A stretch of DNA of 18,407 bases from Spongiibacteraceae bacterium (GTDB lineage: Bacteria > Pseudomonadota > Gammaproteobacteria > Pseudomonadales > PIVM01). Position 1 is the stretch's first letter; every line of letters starts with the position of its first letter. The notes under the pieces were generated by a model. The model was not told where the DNA came from. It ran no database searches and saw nothing but the letters and a program-made list of their open reading frames with translations. The DNA lies in assembly GCA_030618505.1 (NCBI GenBank), contig JAUXDF010000014.1, positions 1 through 18,407 on the forward strand, given 5' to 3'. Position numbers and translations under genes: made by a program. Below, piece by piece: positions 6,944 through 15,246 of the stretch.

Positions 6944-8317
6944 CTACATTCGGGGCATTCCACCGCCGCCAGGGGGCATCATGCCGCCTAATCCGCGCAT
7001 CATATTGGCCATACCGCCCTTTTTGGACATTTTTTTCATCATCTTCTGCATTTGCTTGTGCTGCTTGATCAGGCGGTTCAAATCCTGAATTTGGGTGCCC
7101 GAACCATTGATGATACGTTTTTTGCGCGAACCATTGAGAATCTCAGGACTACGTCGCTCCTTGGGGGTCATAGAGTTAATCATCGCCTCCATTTGCACAA
7201 AAAGCTTGTTATCCACCTGTTGCTGGGCAATCTGTGCAACATTGCCCATACCTGGTAACTTTTCCAGCATGGAGGTAATACCCCCCATATTGTTCATTTG
7301 TTGTAGCTGATCACGAAAATCATTGAGATCAAACTTTTTGCCCTTTTTGATCTTTTTAGCCAACTTTTCGGCTTTTTTCTTATCAAGCTTCTGTTCGGCC
7401 TCCTCAATCAGCGATAAAACATCACCCATACCGAGAATTCGTGAGGCTATTCGATCAGGGTGAAAAGGCTCCAGCGCCTCGGTTTTCTCACCCACACCCA
7501 AAAACTTAATCGGCTTGCCAGTAATTGATCGCACCGACAATGCCGCACCACCACGAGAATCAGCATCCGATTTGGCGAGAACCACACCCGTCAAAGGCAA
7601 GGCTTCATTAAATGCTTTCGCCGTATTGGCTGCATCCTGCCCGGTCATGGCATCAACTACAAACAGTGTTTCCACCGGATTGATAGCGGCGTGCAGCTGT
7701 TTGATTTCGCCCATCATGTCTTCATCGATATGCAAACGACCGGCAGTATCGACAATGACCACATCAATAAATTTTATCTTCGCTTCGGCAATCGCCGCAT
7801 TGGCGATATCAACGGGCTTTTGCTCTGTGGTACTGGGGAAAAAAGTCGCATTCACCTCCGTAGCTAGCGTTTCCAGCTGTTTAATCGCCGCCGGGCGATA
7901 CACATCCGCACTCACCACCAGCACCGACTTTTTCTGCGACTCTTTTAACCAACGAGCAAGCTTGGCAACAGTGGTGGTCTTACCAGCACCTTGCAGACCG
8001 GCCATCATAATGACCGCAGGGGGCTGCGCAGCCAGATTTAGGCCAGAGCTAACGTCGCCCATCACCCTTTCCAGCTCACTTTGCACAATCTTGACAAAGG
8101 CCTGTCCCGGGCTCAGGCTCTTCATCACCTCCTGACCAACAGCCCTGACCTTAACCGCATCAACAAACTCTTTAACGACGGGAAGGGCTACATCCGCTTC
8201 CAGCAAAGCCATGCGCACTTCACGCAGAGACTCCTTTATATTATCTTCGTCCAGCCTTGCCTGACCGCTGACTTGTTTAAGGGTAAGGGATAAACGCTCT
8301 GTTAAGTTTTCAAACAT
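6944..8317 (-). CDS. ffh: Signal recognition particle protein Ffh (SRP54)
   Basis: Ffh binds 4.5S RNA and the signal sequences of nascent membrane proteins, and targets ribosomes to FtsY at the inner membrane. The 457 residues show the N domain (1-90), the GTPase G domain with P-loop GLQGAGKT (107-114), ADVYRPAAIKQL (137-148), DTAGRLH (190-196) and GVGEK (274-278), and the methionine-rich M domain (about 327-435) with SGTQIQDLNRLIKQH for RNA binding. The tail from 431 is rich in Gly and Met. The G4 guanine-specificity stretch reads LAKSDADSRGG (247-257), where E. coli has LTKVDGDARGG. ATG start with AGGA about ten bases upstream. The promoter candidate is at 8476-8505. Confidence 0.98.
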   Translation of the reverse strand: MFENLTERLSLTLKQVSGQARLDEDNIKESLREVRMALLEADVALPVVKEFVDAVKVRAVGQEVMKSLSPGQAFVKIVQSELERVMGDVSSGLNLAAQPPAVIMMAGLQGAGKTTTVAKLARWLKESQKKSVLVVSADVYRPAAIKQLETLATEVNATFFPSTTEQKPVDIANAAIAEAKIKFIDVVIVDTAGRLHIDEDMMGEIKQLHAAINPVETLFVVDAMTGQDAANTAKAFNEALPLTGVVLAKSDADSRGGAALSVRSITGKPIKFLGVGEKTEALEPFHPDRIASRILGMGDVLSLIEEAEQKLDKKKAEKLAKKIKKGKKFDLNDFRDQLQQMNNMGGITSMLEKLPGMGNVAQIAQQQVDNKLFVQMEAMINSMTPKERRSPEILNGSRKKRIINGSGTQIQDLNRLIKQHKQMQKMMKKMSKKGGMANMMRGLGGMMPPGGGGMPRM

Positions 8318-8475
8318 TGGATCAAAATCCTGGATTGCTTTAAATAAGTTCGACTAAATATGCTCTGGACACCCCGTCACGGATACTCATACTCGGTTGA
8401 TTGCGCTAGAATGAGTGACAGGCCAAACGCTCAAGCGCGAGACAGTATAGATGTCTCTGCGCTGTAAAAAACGAA

Positions 8476-8505
8476 ATTATAGCGGAGATCAATCTGCCAG
8501 CCCAA
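8476..8505 (-). promoter_or_regulatory. Candidate promoter for ffh
   Basis: On the minus strand TATAAT (8481-8476) is a perfect -10 box, and TTGGGC (8505-8500) is a partial -35 at an 18-base spacing. The leader to the ffh ATG would be about 150 bases. Its -35 lies one base from the -35 of the divergent promoter at 8507-8534. Confidence 0.4.
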
Positions 8506-8506
8506 A

Positions 8507-8534
8507 TTGAAATGCACATAATATAAAATATATT
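8507..8534 (+). promoter_or_regulatory. Candidate promoter for the ypjD-like gene
   Basis: TTGAAA (8507-8512) and TATATT (8529-8534) are spaced by 16 bases and match sigma-70 boxes at four and five of six positions. The start codon at 8600 follows after a leader of about 60 bases with AGGCGGA at 8582-8588. The rest of the 282-base divergent gap (8318-8599) shows no gene. Confidence 0.45.
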
Positions 8535-8599
8535 TCCGTTCCAACACCGAAATATCTTTAAAATTGCGTAAATGAACGCTCAGGCGGACTCGTTGCACC

Positions 8600-9406
8600 A
8601 TGGAAATTTTACTCACTAGCACACTGACAACACTGCTCTATCTTAGTGCTGCAGTCTATAAAGGCATGCAGGTCACTCGGCGAATCCCGAGCAGCCAAAC
8701 ACGCACCGGACTCATTCTCGTTGCTATTACCTTACTAGTACACGCCTTAAGTATTTACGGCCTGATGGTCTCGTCCAAGGGTATAGACCTCGGCTTTTTT
8801 AAAATCTCATCGCTTATTTTCCTCTTTATTGGCTGTATTGCCCTATCTGCCAGCTTAAGGGGAAAGCAAATTGACAATTTGATGGTAGCGCTATTTCCTC
8901 TGGCAGCTACCGCTGTATTTCTCTCTGCATTGATCCCCAGCGCCTACACACCCAAAGAGACCCTGTCTGGCGGTATACTATCGCATATATTGATTTCTAT
9001 TCTTGCCTACAGCGTTCTCACCATCGCCAGTCTGCAGGCCGTCATCCTGCTTGTTCAGGAAAAAGAACTCAAAAAGCGTCATACCAAAGGTTTGATCGAG
9101 TGGCTGCCACCACTACAAACGATGGAAGAACTGCTCTTTGAAATGCTCTGGGTCGGTATCATTCTACTCAGCGGATCCATTATTAGCGGAGCGGTGTTTC
9201 TGGACAATATATTTGCCCAGCACCTCGCTCACAAAACCCTGTTTTCAATTGGCGCCTGGGTGATATTTGCCATCCTGCTATGGGGAAGGCATCAACTGGG
9301 CTGGCGGGGTAAAACCGCAGTCAAATGGACCCTGGGAGGCTTTGTCGCCCTGATGCTGGCCTTTTTCGGCTCCAAGTTTGTTCTGGAACTGCTTTTGCAC
9401 AAGTAA
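8600..9406 (+). CDS. ypjD: YpjD/CcsA-family cytochrome c assembly membrane protein
   Basis: A 268-residue, almost entirely membrane-embedded protein of the cytochrome c assembly (CcmC/CcsA/YpjD) family, whose better studied members handle heme at the inner membrane. About eight hydrophobic segments are visible, the first at 2-19 and the last at about 243-265. Family-like features are the conserved C-terminal stretch SIGAWVIFAILLWGRHQLGWRGKTAVKW with a His in GRHQLGWRG, and the His in SHILISILAYS. The heme-handling WWD motif of CcsA is not clearly present, so a role in c-type cytochrome maturation is only suggested. The gene is divergent from ffh and followed by a CorB-type gene, the same neighbourhood as in E. 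coli and Pseudomonas. Start ATG with AGGCGGA eleven bases ahead. Confidence 0.85.
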   Translation: MEILLTSTLTTLLYLSAAVYKGMQVTRRIPSSQTRTGLILVAITLLVHALSIYGLMVSSKGIDLGFFKISSLIFLFIGCIALSASLRGKQIDNLMVALFPLAATAVFLSALIPSAYTPKETLSGGILSHILISILAYSVLTIASLQAVILLVQEKELKKRHTKGLIEWLPPLQTMEELLFEMLWVGIILLSGSIISGAVFLDNIFAQHLAHKTLFSIGAWVIFAILLWGRHQLGWRGKTAVKWTLGGFVALMLAFFGSKFVLELLLHK

Positions 9407-9486
9407 AGCATTGCTAAAGCAGCCATTTTTCTTCAAGATACTCCTTGATTAACACTCAAATATTAACAAACGAGGTATAAAAGTTT

Positions 9487-10755
9487 TTGAACGAGGCACC
9501 GCTGGGTCTTCTTTTTGGTTTATTGGCACTACTTATTCTAATTTCTGCATTCTTCTCCAGCTCGGAAACGGGCATGATTTCCCTTAATCGTTATCGCCTC
9601 AAGCATCTACAAAAAAACAACCACCGCGCCGCCAAACAGGCTGCTCAGTTGCTGGATCGTCCGGACCGTCTCCTTGGCCTTATTTTAATCGGCAACAACC
9701 TGGTTAATATTCTTGCCTCAGCAATCACTACTGTTATTGCCTACCGACTGTATGGCGATGCCGGCATTGCCATCGCCACATTGTTACTAACGCTGGTCAT
9801 TCTCATCTTCGCTGAAGTAACACCCAAAACCATTGCGGCACTCTACCCGGAAAAAGTCGCCTTCCCTGCCAGTTATATTTTAAAACCTCTGCTAGTACTG
9901 CTTTACCCTGCGGTATGGTCAATTAACCAGATCACCAATGGGATACTTCGCCTACTCAATGTTGACCCTGAAAAAGCCAGACAAGAGCAATTAAGCTCGG
10001 AGGAGCTGCGCATTATTGTCGATGACGCAGGCTCCCACATTCCCAAACGCCACCAGGGAATGTTACTTAATATTCTCGATTTGGAAAAAGTCACCGTCAA
10101 TGACATTATGATTCCGCGTAATGAAGTCTATGGCATTGACATTGACGATGATAAAGAAACTATCTTGCAAAGACTGCAAAGCAGCTCGTTTACCCGTATC
10201 CCCTTATATCAGGAAGACATCGACAATGTGATTGGCATACTGCATATGCGCAATGTCAGCCGCTTTGTCTCCGAAGCCGGCCTTGATAAAGAAGCTATGA
10301 TTCAGGAAGCCGCTGCTCCCTATTTTGTCCCGGAAAATACCGGGCTCCATATTCAACTATTAAACTTCCAAAAGGAAAAACGACGCATTGGTATTGTGGT
10401 TGATGAATATGGTGTATTTGAGGGTATAGTCACTTTGGAAGATATACTCGAAGAAATTGTCGGTGAATTCACCTCCAACCTCGCAGACATCCATGATGAT
10501 TTCGAAACACAGGAAGACGGCTCGGTTATTATCAATGGCACAGCCAATATCCGCGACATTAACCGCTCGCTTGGCTGGGCACTACCCACCGATGGCCCCA
10601 AAACATTAAACGGGCTAATTATGGAACACCTGGAAACTTTTCCCGATGCCAACGTCAGCCTGCTGATTGGCGACTACTACGCTGAAATTCTCGACATTAA
10701 AGACAACATGATTTTGTCAGCCAAAATAAGCATGCCATCTGGGAAGCAGGCATAA
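9487..10755 (+). CDS. corB: HlyC/CorC-family protein, CorB/YfjD type (CNNM domain, CBS pair, CorC-HlyC domain)
   Basis: An inner-membrane protein of the CNNM/CorB class, linked in Salmonella to magnesium transport. Of its 422 residues, 1-155 hold the transmembrane CNNM (DUF21) domain with FSSSET (23-28), LIGNNLVNILASA (67-79) and FAEVTPKT (108-115). Residues about 200-330 are a CBS pair, starting VNDIMIPRNEV (204-214) and ending VDEYGVFEGIVTLEDILEEI. Residues 340-415 are the CorC-HlyC domain. The start is TTG, chosen because GAGG lies eleven bases upstream and the next Met (30) would fall inside the first membrane segment. It follows ypjD by 80 bases on the same strand, so they are probably co-transcribed. 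Ion specificity is not shown by the sequence. Confidence 0.92.
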   Translation: MNEAPLGLLFGLLALLILISAFFSSSETGMISLNRYRLKHLQKNNHRAAKQAAQLLDRPDRLLGLILIGNNLVNILASAITTVIAYRLYGDAGIAIATLLLTLVILIFAEVTPKTIAALYPEKVAFPASYILKPLLVLLYPAVWSINQITNGILRLLNVDPEKARQEQLSSEELRIIVDDAGSHIPKRHQGMLLNILDLEKVTVNDIMIPRNEVYGIDIDDDKETILQRLQSSSFTRIPLYQEDIDNVIGILHMRNVSRFVSEAGLDKEAMIQEAAAPYFVPENTGLHIQLLNFQKEKRRIGIVVDEYGVFEGIVTLEDILEEIVGEFTSNLADIHDDFETQEDGSVIINGTANIRDINRSLGWALPTDGPKTLNGLIMEHLETFPDANVSLLIGDYYAEILDIKDNMILSAKISMPSGKQA

Positions 10756-10859
10756 TGACGAATAAAAAAGCTAGCAAGCTGTTTTGAGTTTCAGGGTTTT
10801 ACGATTGCTTTCATTTACAAGTTTTTATAAAGATGCTTTTTATTTGCAGCTCCATCAGC

Positions 10860-11915
10860 TTATTCAGCCTTCCTCGAAATTATTAAATCCTTAACTTTTC
10901 GTACTAGACAATGATGACTAAACTTCCTGGCATACTGAAAGGCAATCAAAAACGCTAATATCACTGCAGCCACAAGATATAAAAGCGATGTCACTTCATC
11001 ATGCTGCCCCTGGCTCACCACTATCTGCACCTCAAAATAGTTAAGCAAAGCATCAAATGAAACCCCCATGATCAAAGCGGTAAAAATTACACCGCATAAA
11101 TACCCCGCCAGAGAACGTAGGCCCAGTTCATTTTTAAGTACCATTAAGGTCGCAATATTAGTAGCAGGGCCCGCCAGCATAAAGACCAGGGCAGCTCCGG
11201 GTGATATACCCGACAACATCAAACCAGCGGCTATGGGGGTAGAGGCCGTGGCGCATATATACATGGGAATGGAAATCAAGACCACCAGTAGCATCGCTAA
11301 CACTCCACTGCCGTACTGGCTTAAAAAGGTCGGGGGTACAAATGTTTGAATAAGGGAGGCAAAAAATAAACCCACCAATAACCACCCCATAAAATCCGAT
11401 AGCAATTTACCGTATCCGTACTGCACGACAGCTAGAGCTTTAGCCCACACTCCTTTAGGTTCCCCGCTGCCTGCCCCTTTACAGCAAGACTTCAGGTCTT
11501 CCTGTAAAGGCGGCGTTTCCACGTCCCACCAAGCCACCAACTTGCCCGCAACAATAGCAGATAAAATAGCGGCAACAGGGCGGGCAATGGCCATTACTGG
11601 CCCCATTAGAGCAAGCGTAATCCCAATGGAATCCACGCCGGTTTCCGGGGACGCCACCATAAAGCTGGCGGTGCTAGCCTTGCTGGCACCGGCACGACGA
11701 ATCCCCATCGCCGCAGGAATCACCGAACACGAACACAAGGGCAAGGGCGTACCGATAAGCGCCGCCGTCACCACGGAGCTATCCTTGCCTAAGGTTTTAT
11801 TTATCCAGGTATCAGGAACAAGCAAGCGAATAATACCGGCCAGCAATAATCCACCCAATAAAAATGGCGCGGACTCGCTAAACAGAAGGATAAAGTTTGC
11901 TATAAGTTCACTCAT
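10860..11915 (-). CDS. Cu/Zn efflux permease, SO_0444 / ArsP-like permease family
   Basis: A 351-residue inner-membrane permease of the ArsP_2-like family (PF03773), closest in character to the Shewanella SO_0444 type Cu/Zn efflux transporter. Two hydrophobic repeats flank a soluble loop at about 130-160. The hallmark GTPLPLCSCSVIPA (55-68) carries a CxC pair (Cys61, Cys63) in the membrane, followed by PETG (90-93). The second half has PMYICATASTPIAAGL with Cys221, and GPATNIATL. The cytoplasmic loop has an adjacent Cys pair (144-145) that could bind metal. Its ATG overlaps the stop codon of the upstream MerR gene by four bases (ATGA), so translation is probably coupled. The metal is inferred from the family and from the ZntR-like regulator. 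Confidence 0.87.
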   Translation of the reverse strand: MSELIANFILLFSESAPFLLGGLLLAGIIRLLVPDTWINKTLGKDSSVVTAALIGTPLPLCSCSVIPAAMGIRRAGASKASTASFMVASPETGVDSIGITLALMGPVMAIARPVAAILSAIVAGKLVAWWDVETPPLQEDLKSCCKGAGSGEPKGVWAKALAVVQYGYGKLLSDFMGWLLVGLFFASLIQTFVPPTFLSQYGSGVLAMLLVVLISIPMYICATASTPIAAGLMLSGISPGAALVFMLAGPATNIATLMVLKNELGLRSLAGYLCGVIFTALIMGVSFDALLNYFEVQIVVSQGQHDEVTSLLYLVAAVILAFLIAFQYARKFSHHCLVRKVKDLIISRKAE

Positions 11916-12361
11916 GCCTTGCCCTTCCCTGCCGGTACTGAGTACCCCTCATCCTGCTCAACAGAGGTATAATCCAAGACCTCGATAATGCTACAAAACT
12001 CGGCACTTTCATTACCACCACAGCAGGCATCACTGAGTTTGTGCAAGGCAGTCAACATCTGCTGCATTTCATGTATCTTTTGCTCCACCTCAAAAATCTT
12101 CTGCTGGGCAAGATCCTTGGCTTCTCTGCAAACATGGGCGGGCTTATCAGCACGTATTGATAAAAACACCCCGACTTCCTCCAGGCTAAAGCCCATATCA
12201 CGACTACGCTTAACGAACCTGACAGCACTCAAATCGGCTTGACTATAAATGCGGTAATTGCTTTCACTACGGGTACTAGCCCGGATAAGACCCTGCTTTT
12301 CGTAAAACCTCAGCGTATGAGTTGAAAGCCCGGATTGTTTTGCTAGTTCGCCAATTTTCAT
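11912..12361 (-). CDS. MerR-family heavy-metal-responsive regulator, ZntR-like
   Basis: A 149-residue MerR-type dimeric activator that would distort its own promoter DNA when metal binds. The N-terminal winged helix (1-70) begins MKIGELAKQSGLSTHTLRFYE. A long dimerisation helix (about 78-112) and a metal-binding loop DACCGGNESAEFC follow. Cysteines 78, 113, 114 and 123 align with ZntR Cys79, Cys114, Cys115 and Cys124. The ZntR zinc ligand His119 is replaced by Glu118, so metal choice may differ. AAGGAGG (12375-12369) precedes the ATG by seven bases. It is the first gene of a two-gene operon with the efflux permease, and its promoter holds a MerR-type dyad. Zinc is the best guess; cadmium, lead or copper are possible. 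Confidence 0.93.
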   Translation of the reverse strand: MKIGELAKQSGLSTHTLRFYEKQGLIRASTRSESNYRIYSQADLSAVRFVKRSRDMGFSLEEVGVFLSIRADKPAHVCREAKDLAQQKIFEVEQKIHEMQQMLTALHKLSDACCGGNESAEFCSIIEVLDYTSVEQDEGYSVPAGKGKA

Positions 12362-12388
12362 GAGGCCGCCTCCTTAGTCATCAGGGCA

Positions 12389-12420
12389 AGTATAAACCTT
12401 AGACTAGACTCTAATGTCAA
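12389..12420 (-). promoter_or_regulatory. MerR-type promoter/operator of the metal efflux operon
   Basis: On the minus strand a perfect -35 TTGACA (12420-12415) and a -10 TATACT (12394-12389) are separated by 20 bases, the over-long spacing typical of MerR-activated promoters. A 22-bp imperfect dyad (12417-12396) fills the spacer: left half ACATTAGAGTC, right half TAGTCTAAGGT, symmetric at 8 of 11 positions. Length and placement match the ZntR operator. Because the regulator gene is first in the operon, it should control its own synthesis. Confidence 0.85.
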
Positions 12421-12484
12421 GAGTTGCTACAACATAAGCGACGCTCGAATTCAGGTAACCTTTATTCCTATTCTTTCCTCATTC

Positions 12485-14182
12485 CTATTTACCTCTCCTC
12501 CCCAAGCCAAGGGCTTTTTCTATTTTGGCATGATAGCTGACTCGATAGTCTTTTAGGATCTTATCCTGCTGCAGTTTACTCACACCAACGTTCACCAATG
12601 CCATGCGAGCCAGCTCCAGGCTAGCTTCAACATTTTCCGATACAACATCGCTTGCTCCCAGCCTGCGTAATTCACAGCACTGATTCAAACTATGTCCGCG
12701 CACATAAATACTAGTTTTCGGATGGTCCTTTCGAAGTGATGTAACTATTTGCTGACTAGCCTCCGAATCATTTATCGTTACAATGATGACTTTCGCATCA
12801 GCAGCACCCACAGCCTTTAATAATTCTGGTTTCCGCACATCGCCAAAAAACACAGGATGACCATGTTCTCGTTCAGCATTGACAATTCTTGCATCACAAT
12901 CCAGTGCAACAAAATCTTCACCTGCCGCTGAAAGAATCTCCCCTACCCTACGTCCAACACGACCAAAACCAGCAATAACAACTCGGGATTTAACGGGTTT
13001 CTCAGCCGGTTCTTTGGTCGCTGTCAGCTTAGTTTTAACCAGATATTGCGCAAGCGTTACCAGCGATGGCGTCGCCAGCATGCTCAACAATACAGTTAAC
13101 AACAGTTGTTGATACAAACCTTCCGACAACAGGTTTGATTGATGGGCTAAAGCAAATATTACCAACGCAAACTCTCCGCTTTGCGCTAACACTATAGCCA
13201 CGGCCAAACTGTTTCTTACCTTAAGACCAAACAGATATGCCATCGGAAAAAGTACTAGAGCTTTGATAACCATTAATGCAATCACCAGGCTCAGAGACAA
13301 CACTGGGCGCTCTAACAAGAGATTAAGATTAAGGGACATTCCCATTGACATGAAAAACAGCCCTAAAAGCAGTCCTCGAAAAGGGCGAATTTCTGCCATT
13401 ACCTGATGTTTGTAAAAGGAGTCGGAAATAAGCAAGCCTGCCAGAAAAGCACCCATCCCCATAGAAAGACCTATATGCTCTGTTGCTAGCGAAGCCCCAA
13501 GCACGATTAAAACGGCAGATGCGGTAAACACTTCCGGATTGCCAGAAAGCGCAACGCGATGAAGTATAGGGTGAAAAAAATAGCGCCCCACAAGAACGAC
13601 CAAACCGAGAATAAATAAAGTTTTAAGCAGTGCGTAGCCAAGATCCTCACCAATACTTAACTCAGGCATCGCCAATAAGGGCAATAAAGCAAGCAATGGC
13701 ACAACGGCTAAATCCTGGAAGAGTAATACTGCCACCGAGGTTCGCCCGTAAATAGCAGTAAGCTGTTGCTTTTGCGCAAGTAACTGCAATACAAATGCAG
13801 TTGAAGAAAGCGCTAAGGCCGGGCCTATTAAAATGGCAGATCGCGGGGAAACATCAAAAAGTAAAATCATGATCCCGCTGAGCAAAACACCGGTAAACAA
13901 AACTTGTAAGCCACCCAGGCCAAACACCAAGCGCCTAATACGCCAAAAAGTGGAGGGCTTAAGCTCGATACCGATCACAAATAGCAGGAGGACAACTCCA
14001 ATTTCGGCTAAATGACCAATCTCAGTGATATTATTAATAAGACCAAAGCCTGAAGGCCCGACAATGACACCGGCGATGAGAAAGCCCGGCACAGCTCCCA
14101 ATCTCACAGACTGAAGCAATGGAACAACCACTACCGCCGCCATTAACATTATTATGATGTCAATCAGGTAAGCAGAAATCAT
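12485..14182 (-). CDS. KefB/KefC-type monovalent cation:proton antiporter (CPA2 family)
   Basis: A 565-residue inner-membrane antiporter. Residues 1-385 form the Na+/H+-exchanger domain with about 12 hydrophobic segments, the QD ion-site motif in LLFQDLAVVPLLALL (Gln156, Asp157), and EIRPFRGLLLGLFFMSMGMSL (264-284), which resembles the regulatory loop region of KefC. Residues 399-515 form an RCK N-terminal (Rossmann) domain with GFGRVG (405-410) and VFFGDVRKPELL (444-455). Potassium efflux in exchange for protons is the usual role of Kef proteins. No KefF/KefG-type ancillary oxidoreductase gene is adjacent, and whether it is glutathione-gated cannot be read here. The ATG has no clear Shine-Dalgarno. 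A perfect minus-strand -10 TATAAT lies at 14236-14231, about 50 bases upstream, without a good -35. Confidence 0.93.
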   Translation of the reverse strand: MISAYLIDIIIMLMAAVVVVPLLQSVRLGAVPGFLIAGVIVGPSGFGLINNITEIGHLAEIGVVLLLFVIGIELKPSTFWRIRRLVFGLGGLQVLFTGVLLSGIMILLFDVSPRSAILIGPALALSSTAFVLQLLAQKQQLTAIYGRTSVAVLLFQDLAVVPLLALLPLLAMPELSIGEDLGYALLKTLFILGLVVLVGRYFFHPILHRVALSGNPEVFTASAVLIVLGASLATEHIGLSMGMGAFLAGLLISDSFYKHQVMAEIRPFRGLLLGLFFMSMGMSLNLNLLLERPVLSLSLVIALMVIKALVLFPMAYLFGLKVRNSLAVAIVLAQSGEFALVIFALAHQSNLLSEGLYQQLLLTVLLSMLATPSLVTLAQYLVKTKLTATKEPAEKPVKSRVVIAGFGRVGRRVGEILSAAGEDFVALDCDARIVNAEREHGHPVFFGDVRKPELLKAVGAADAKVIIVTINDSEASQQIVTSLRKDHPKTSIYVRGHSLNQCCELRRLGASDVVSENVEASLELARMALVNVGVSKLQQDKILKDYRVSYHAKIEKALGLGRRGK

Positions 14183-14324
14183 AAATTACACTGAAGGATA
14201 ACCATTTGAGTAGTTCTCATTGCGCACTCAATTATATTTTTAGTCTGAAGTGACTATCATGCGCACCCACGGTAGACGCTTTAGGCGACGCAGTCATGCA
14301 CTGATTTGAACGTGAGCTGAATAA

Positions 14325-15194
14325 TTAGGCCAATTTATCAATTAACGATGACATACCAACAAGCCGTTGCGCTTCAATCACGTGCAACTCCTCCACCAGT
14401 TTACCCTCGACCAACACAACCCCTTTTCCCTGTTGCTCAGCTATGCGCCAGGCATCAATAATAATTTTTGCCTGCTCAATTTCCTGCTCTGAGGGGGAAA
14501 ACACCTCATTAGCGACAGCGAGCTGTTTGGGATGAATCAGTGATTTACCATCAAATCCCAGCGTTTTTCCCTGCTGACAAGCCGCGTAAAAACCGGCTTC
14601 ATTATTAAGATCAATATAAACACCATCAATCACTTCCTTGCCATAAGCCCGAGCGGCCAGCACTGTCATGCCGAGGGAGGTGATAAAGCCCGCGCGATCT
14701 TCTGTTTGCGGGACTCGCAATTCCTTTGATAAATCATTAGTGCCCATTACCAGCACCTGGATGCGCTCGTGTGCGGCTATCTGCTGGGCATTCAGCACCC
14801 CCAAAGGAGTTTCAATCATTGCCCAAACAGGCAAGTGATCACTGGCACCGGCATCCTTTAATAACTGCACCGCCTGATCAATGTCCGCCGCACTTTCAAC
14901 CTTAGGCAGCAACACTGCATCAATATTTTCCTGGGCAATGGCCTGCAAATCATCACGGCCCCACGAGGTAGAAGCACCATTAACACGGACAATCACTTCT
15001 CGATAAGCATAATCCTGTTTTAGTGCCGACAATAAATTATCCCTTGCTACCTCCTTTGCATCAGGCGCCACGGCATCTTCGAGATCAAAAATCAGAGCAT
15101 CGGCGCTGAGGCTGCGAGCCTTATTGAGAGCACGACTATTGGACGCCGGCATGTACAAAACACTACGTCTGGGGCGGCGGCTGATCTCAGTCAT
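14325..15194 (-). CDS. HpcH/HpaI aldolase/citrate lyase family protein (CitE-like)
   Basis: A 289-residue TIM-barrel enzyme of the CitE-like group, which cleaves or forms C-C bonds in CoA thioesters such as malyl-CoA, methylmalyl-CoA or citramalyl-CoA with Mg2+. Visible are the N-terminal RRSVLYMPASNSRALNKA, the metal and substrate region ALIFDLEDAVAPDAK (33-47), Arg70 in VIVRVNG, Glu128 in AMIETPLGV, and LVMGTNDLSKEL (148-159) with Asp154. The C-terminal DGKSLIHPKQL is typical. No citD or citF subunit genes are adjacent, so it is not part of a citrate lyase complex. It is the last gene of a same-strand accessory group, 52 bases after the putative lipoprotein. Exact substrate is unknown. Confidence 0.9.
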   Translation of the reverse strand: MTEISRRPRRSVLYMPASNSRALNKARSLSADALIFDLEDAVAPDAKEVARDNLLSALKQDYAYREVIVRVNGASTSWGRDDLQAIAQENIDAVLLPKVESAADIDQAVQLLKDAGASDHLPVWAMIETPLGVLNAQQIAAHERIQVLVMGTNDLSKELRVPQTEDRAGFITSLGMTVLAARAYGKEVIDGVYIDLNNEAGFYAACQQGKTLGFDGKSLIHPKQLAVANEVFSPSEQEIEQAKIIIDAWRIAEQQGKGVVLVEGKLVEELHVIEAQRLVGMSSLIDKLA

Positions 15195-15246
15195 TATTTT
15201 CTCTACATCCTTAGTCTTTTTATACTTGGGTATTTAATCTCATCAA

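Noticed and set aside
7515..8135. A 206-codon open frame antisense to ffh.
   Set aside because: It is a shadow of the strongly conserved ffh frame, with no ribosome binding site or recognisable protein features.
10769..10785. A small AGCT/AGCT stem followed by GTTTT between the convergent corB-like gene and the efflux permease gene, as a possible bidirectional terminator.
   Set aside because: The stem has only four pairs and the U-tract is broken, so it is too weak to call. The 104-base gap shows nothing stronger.
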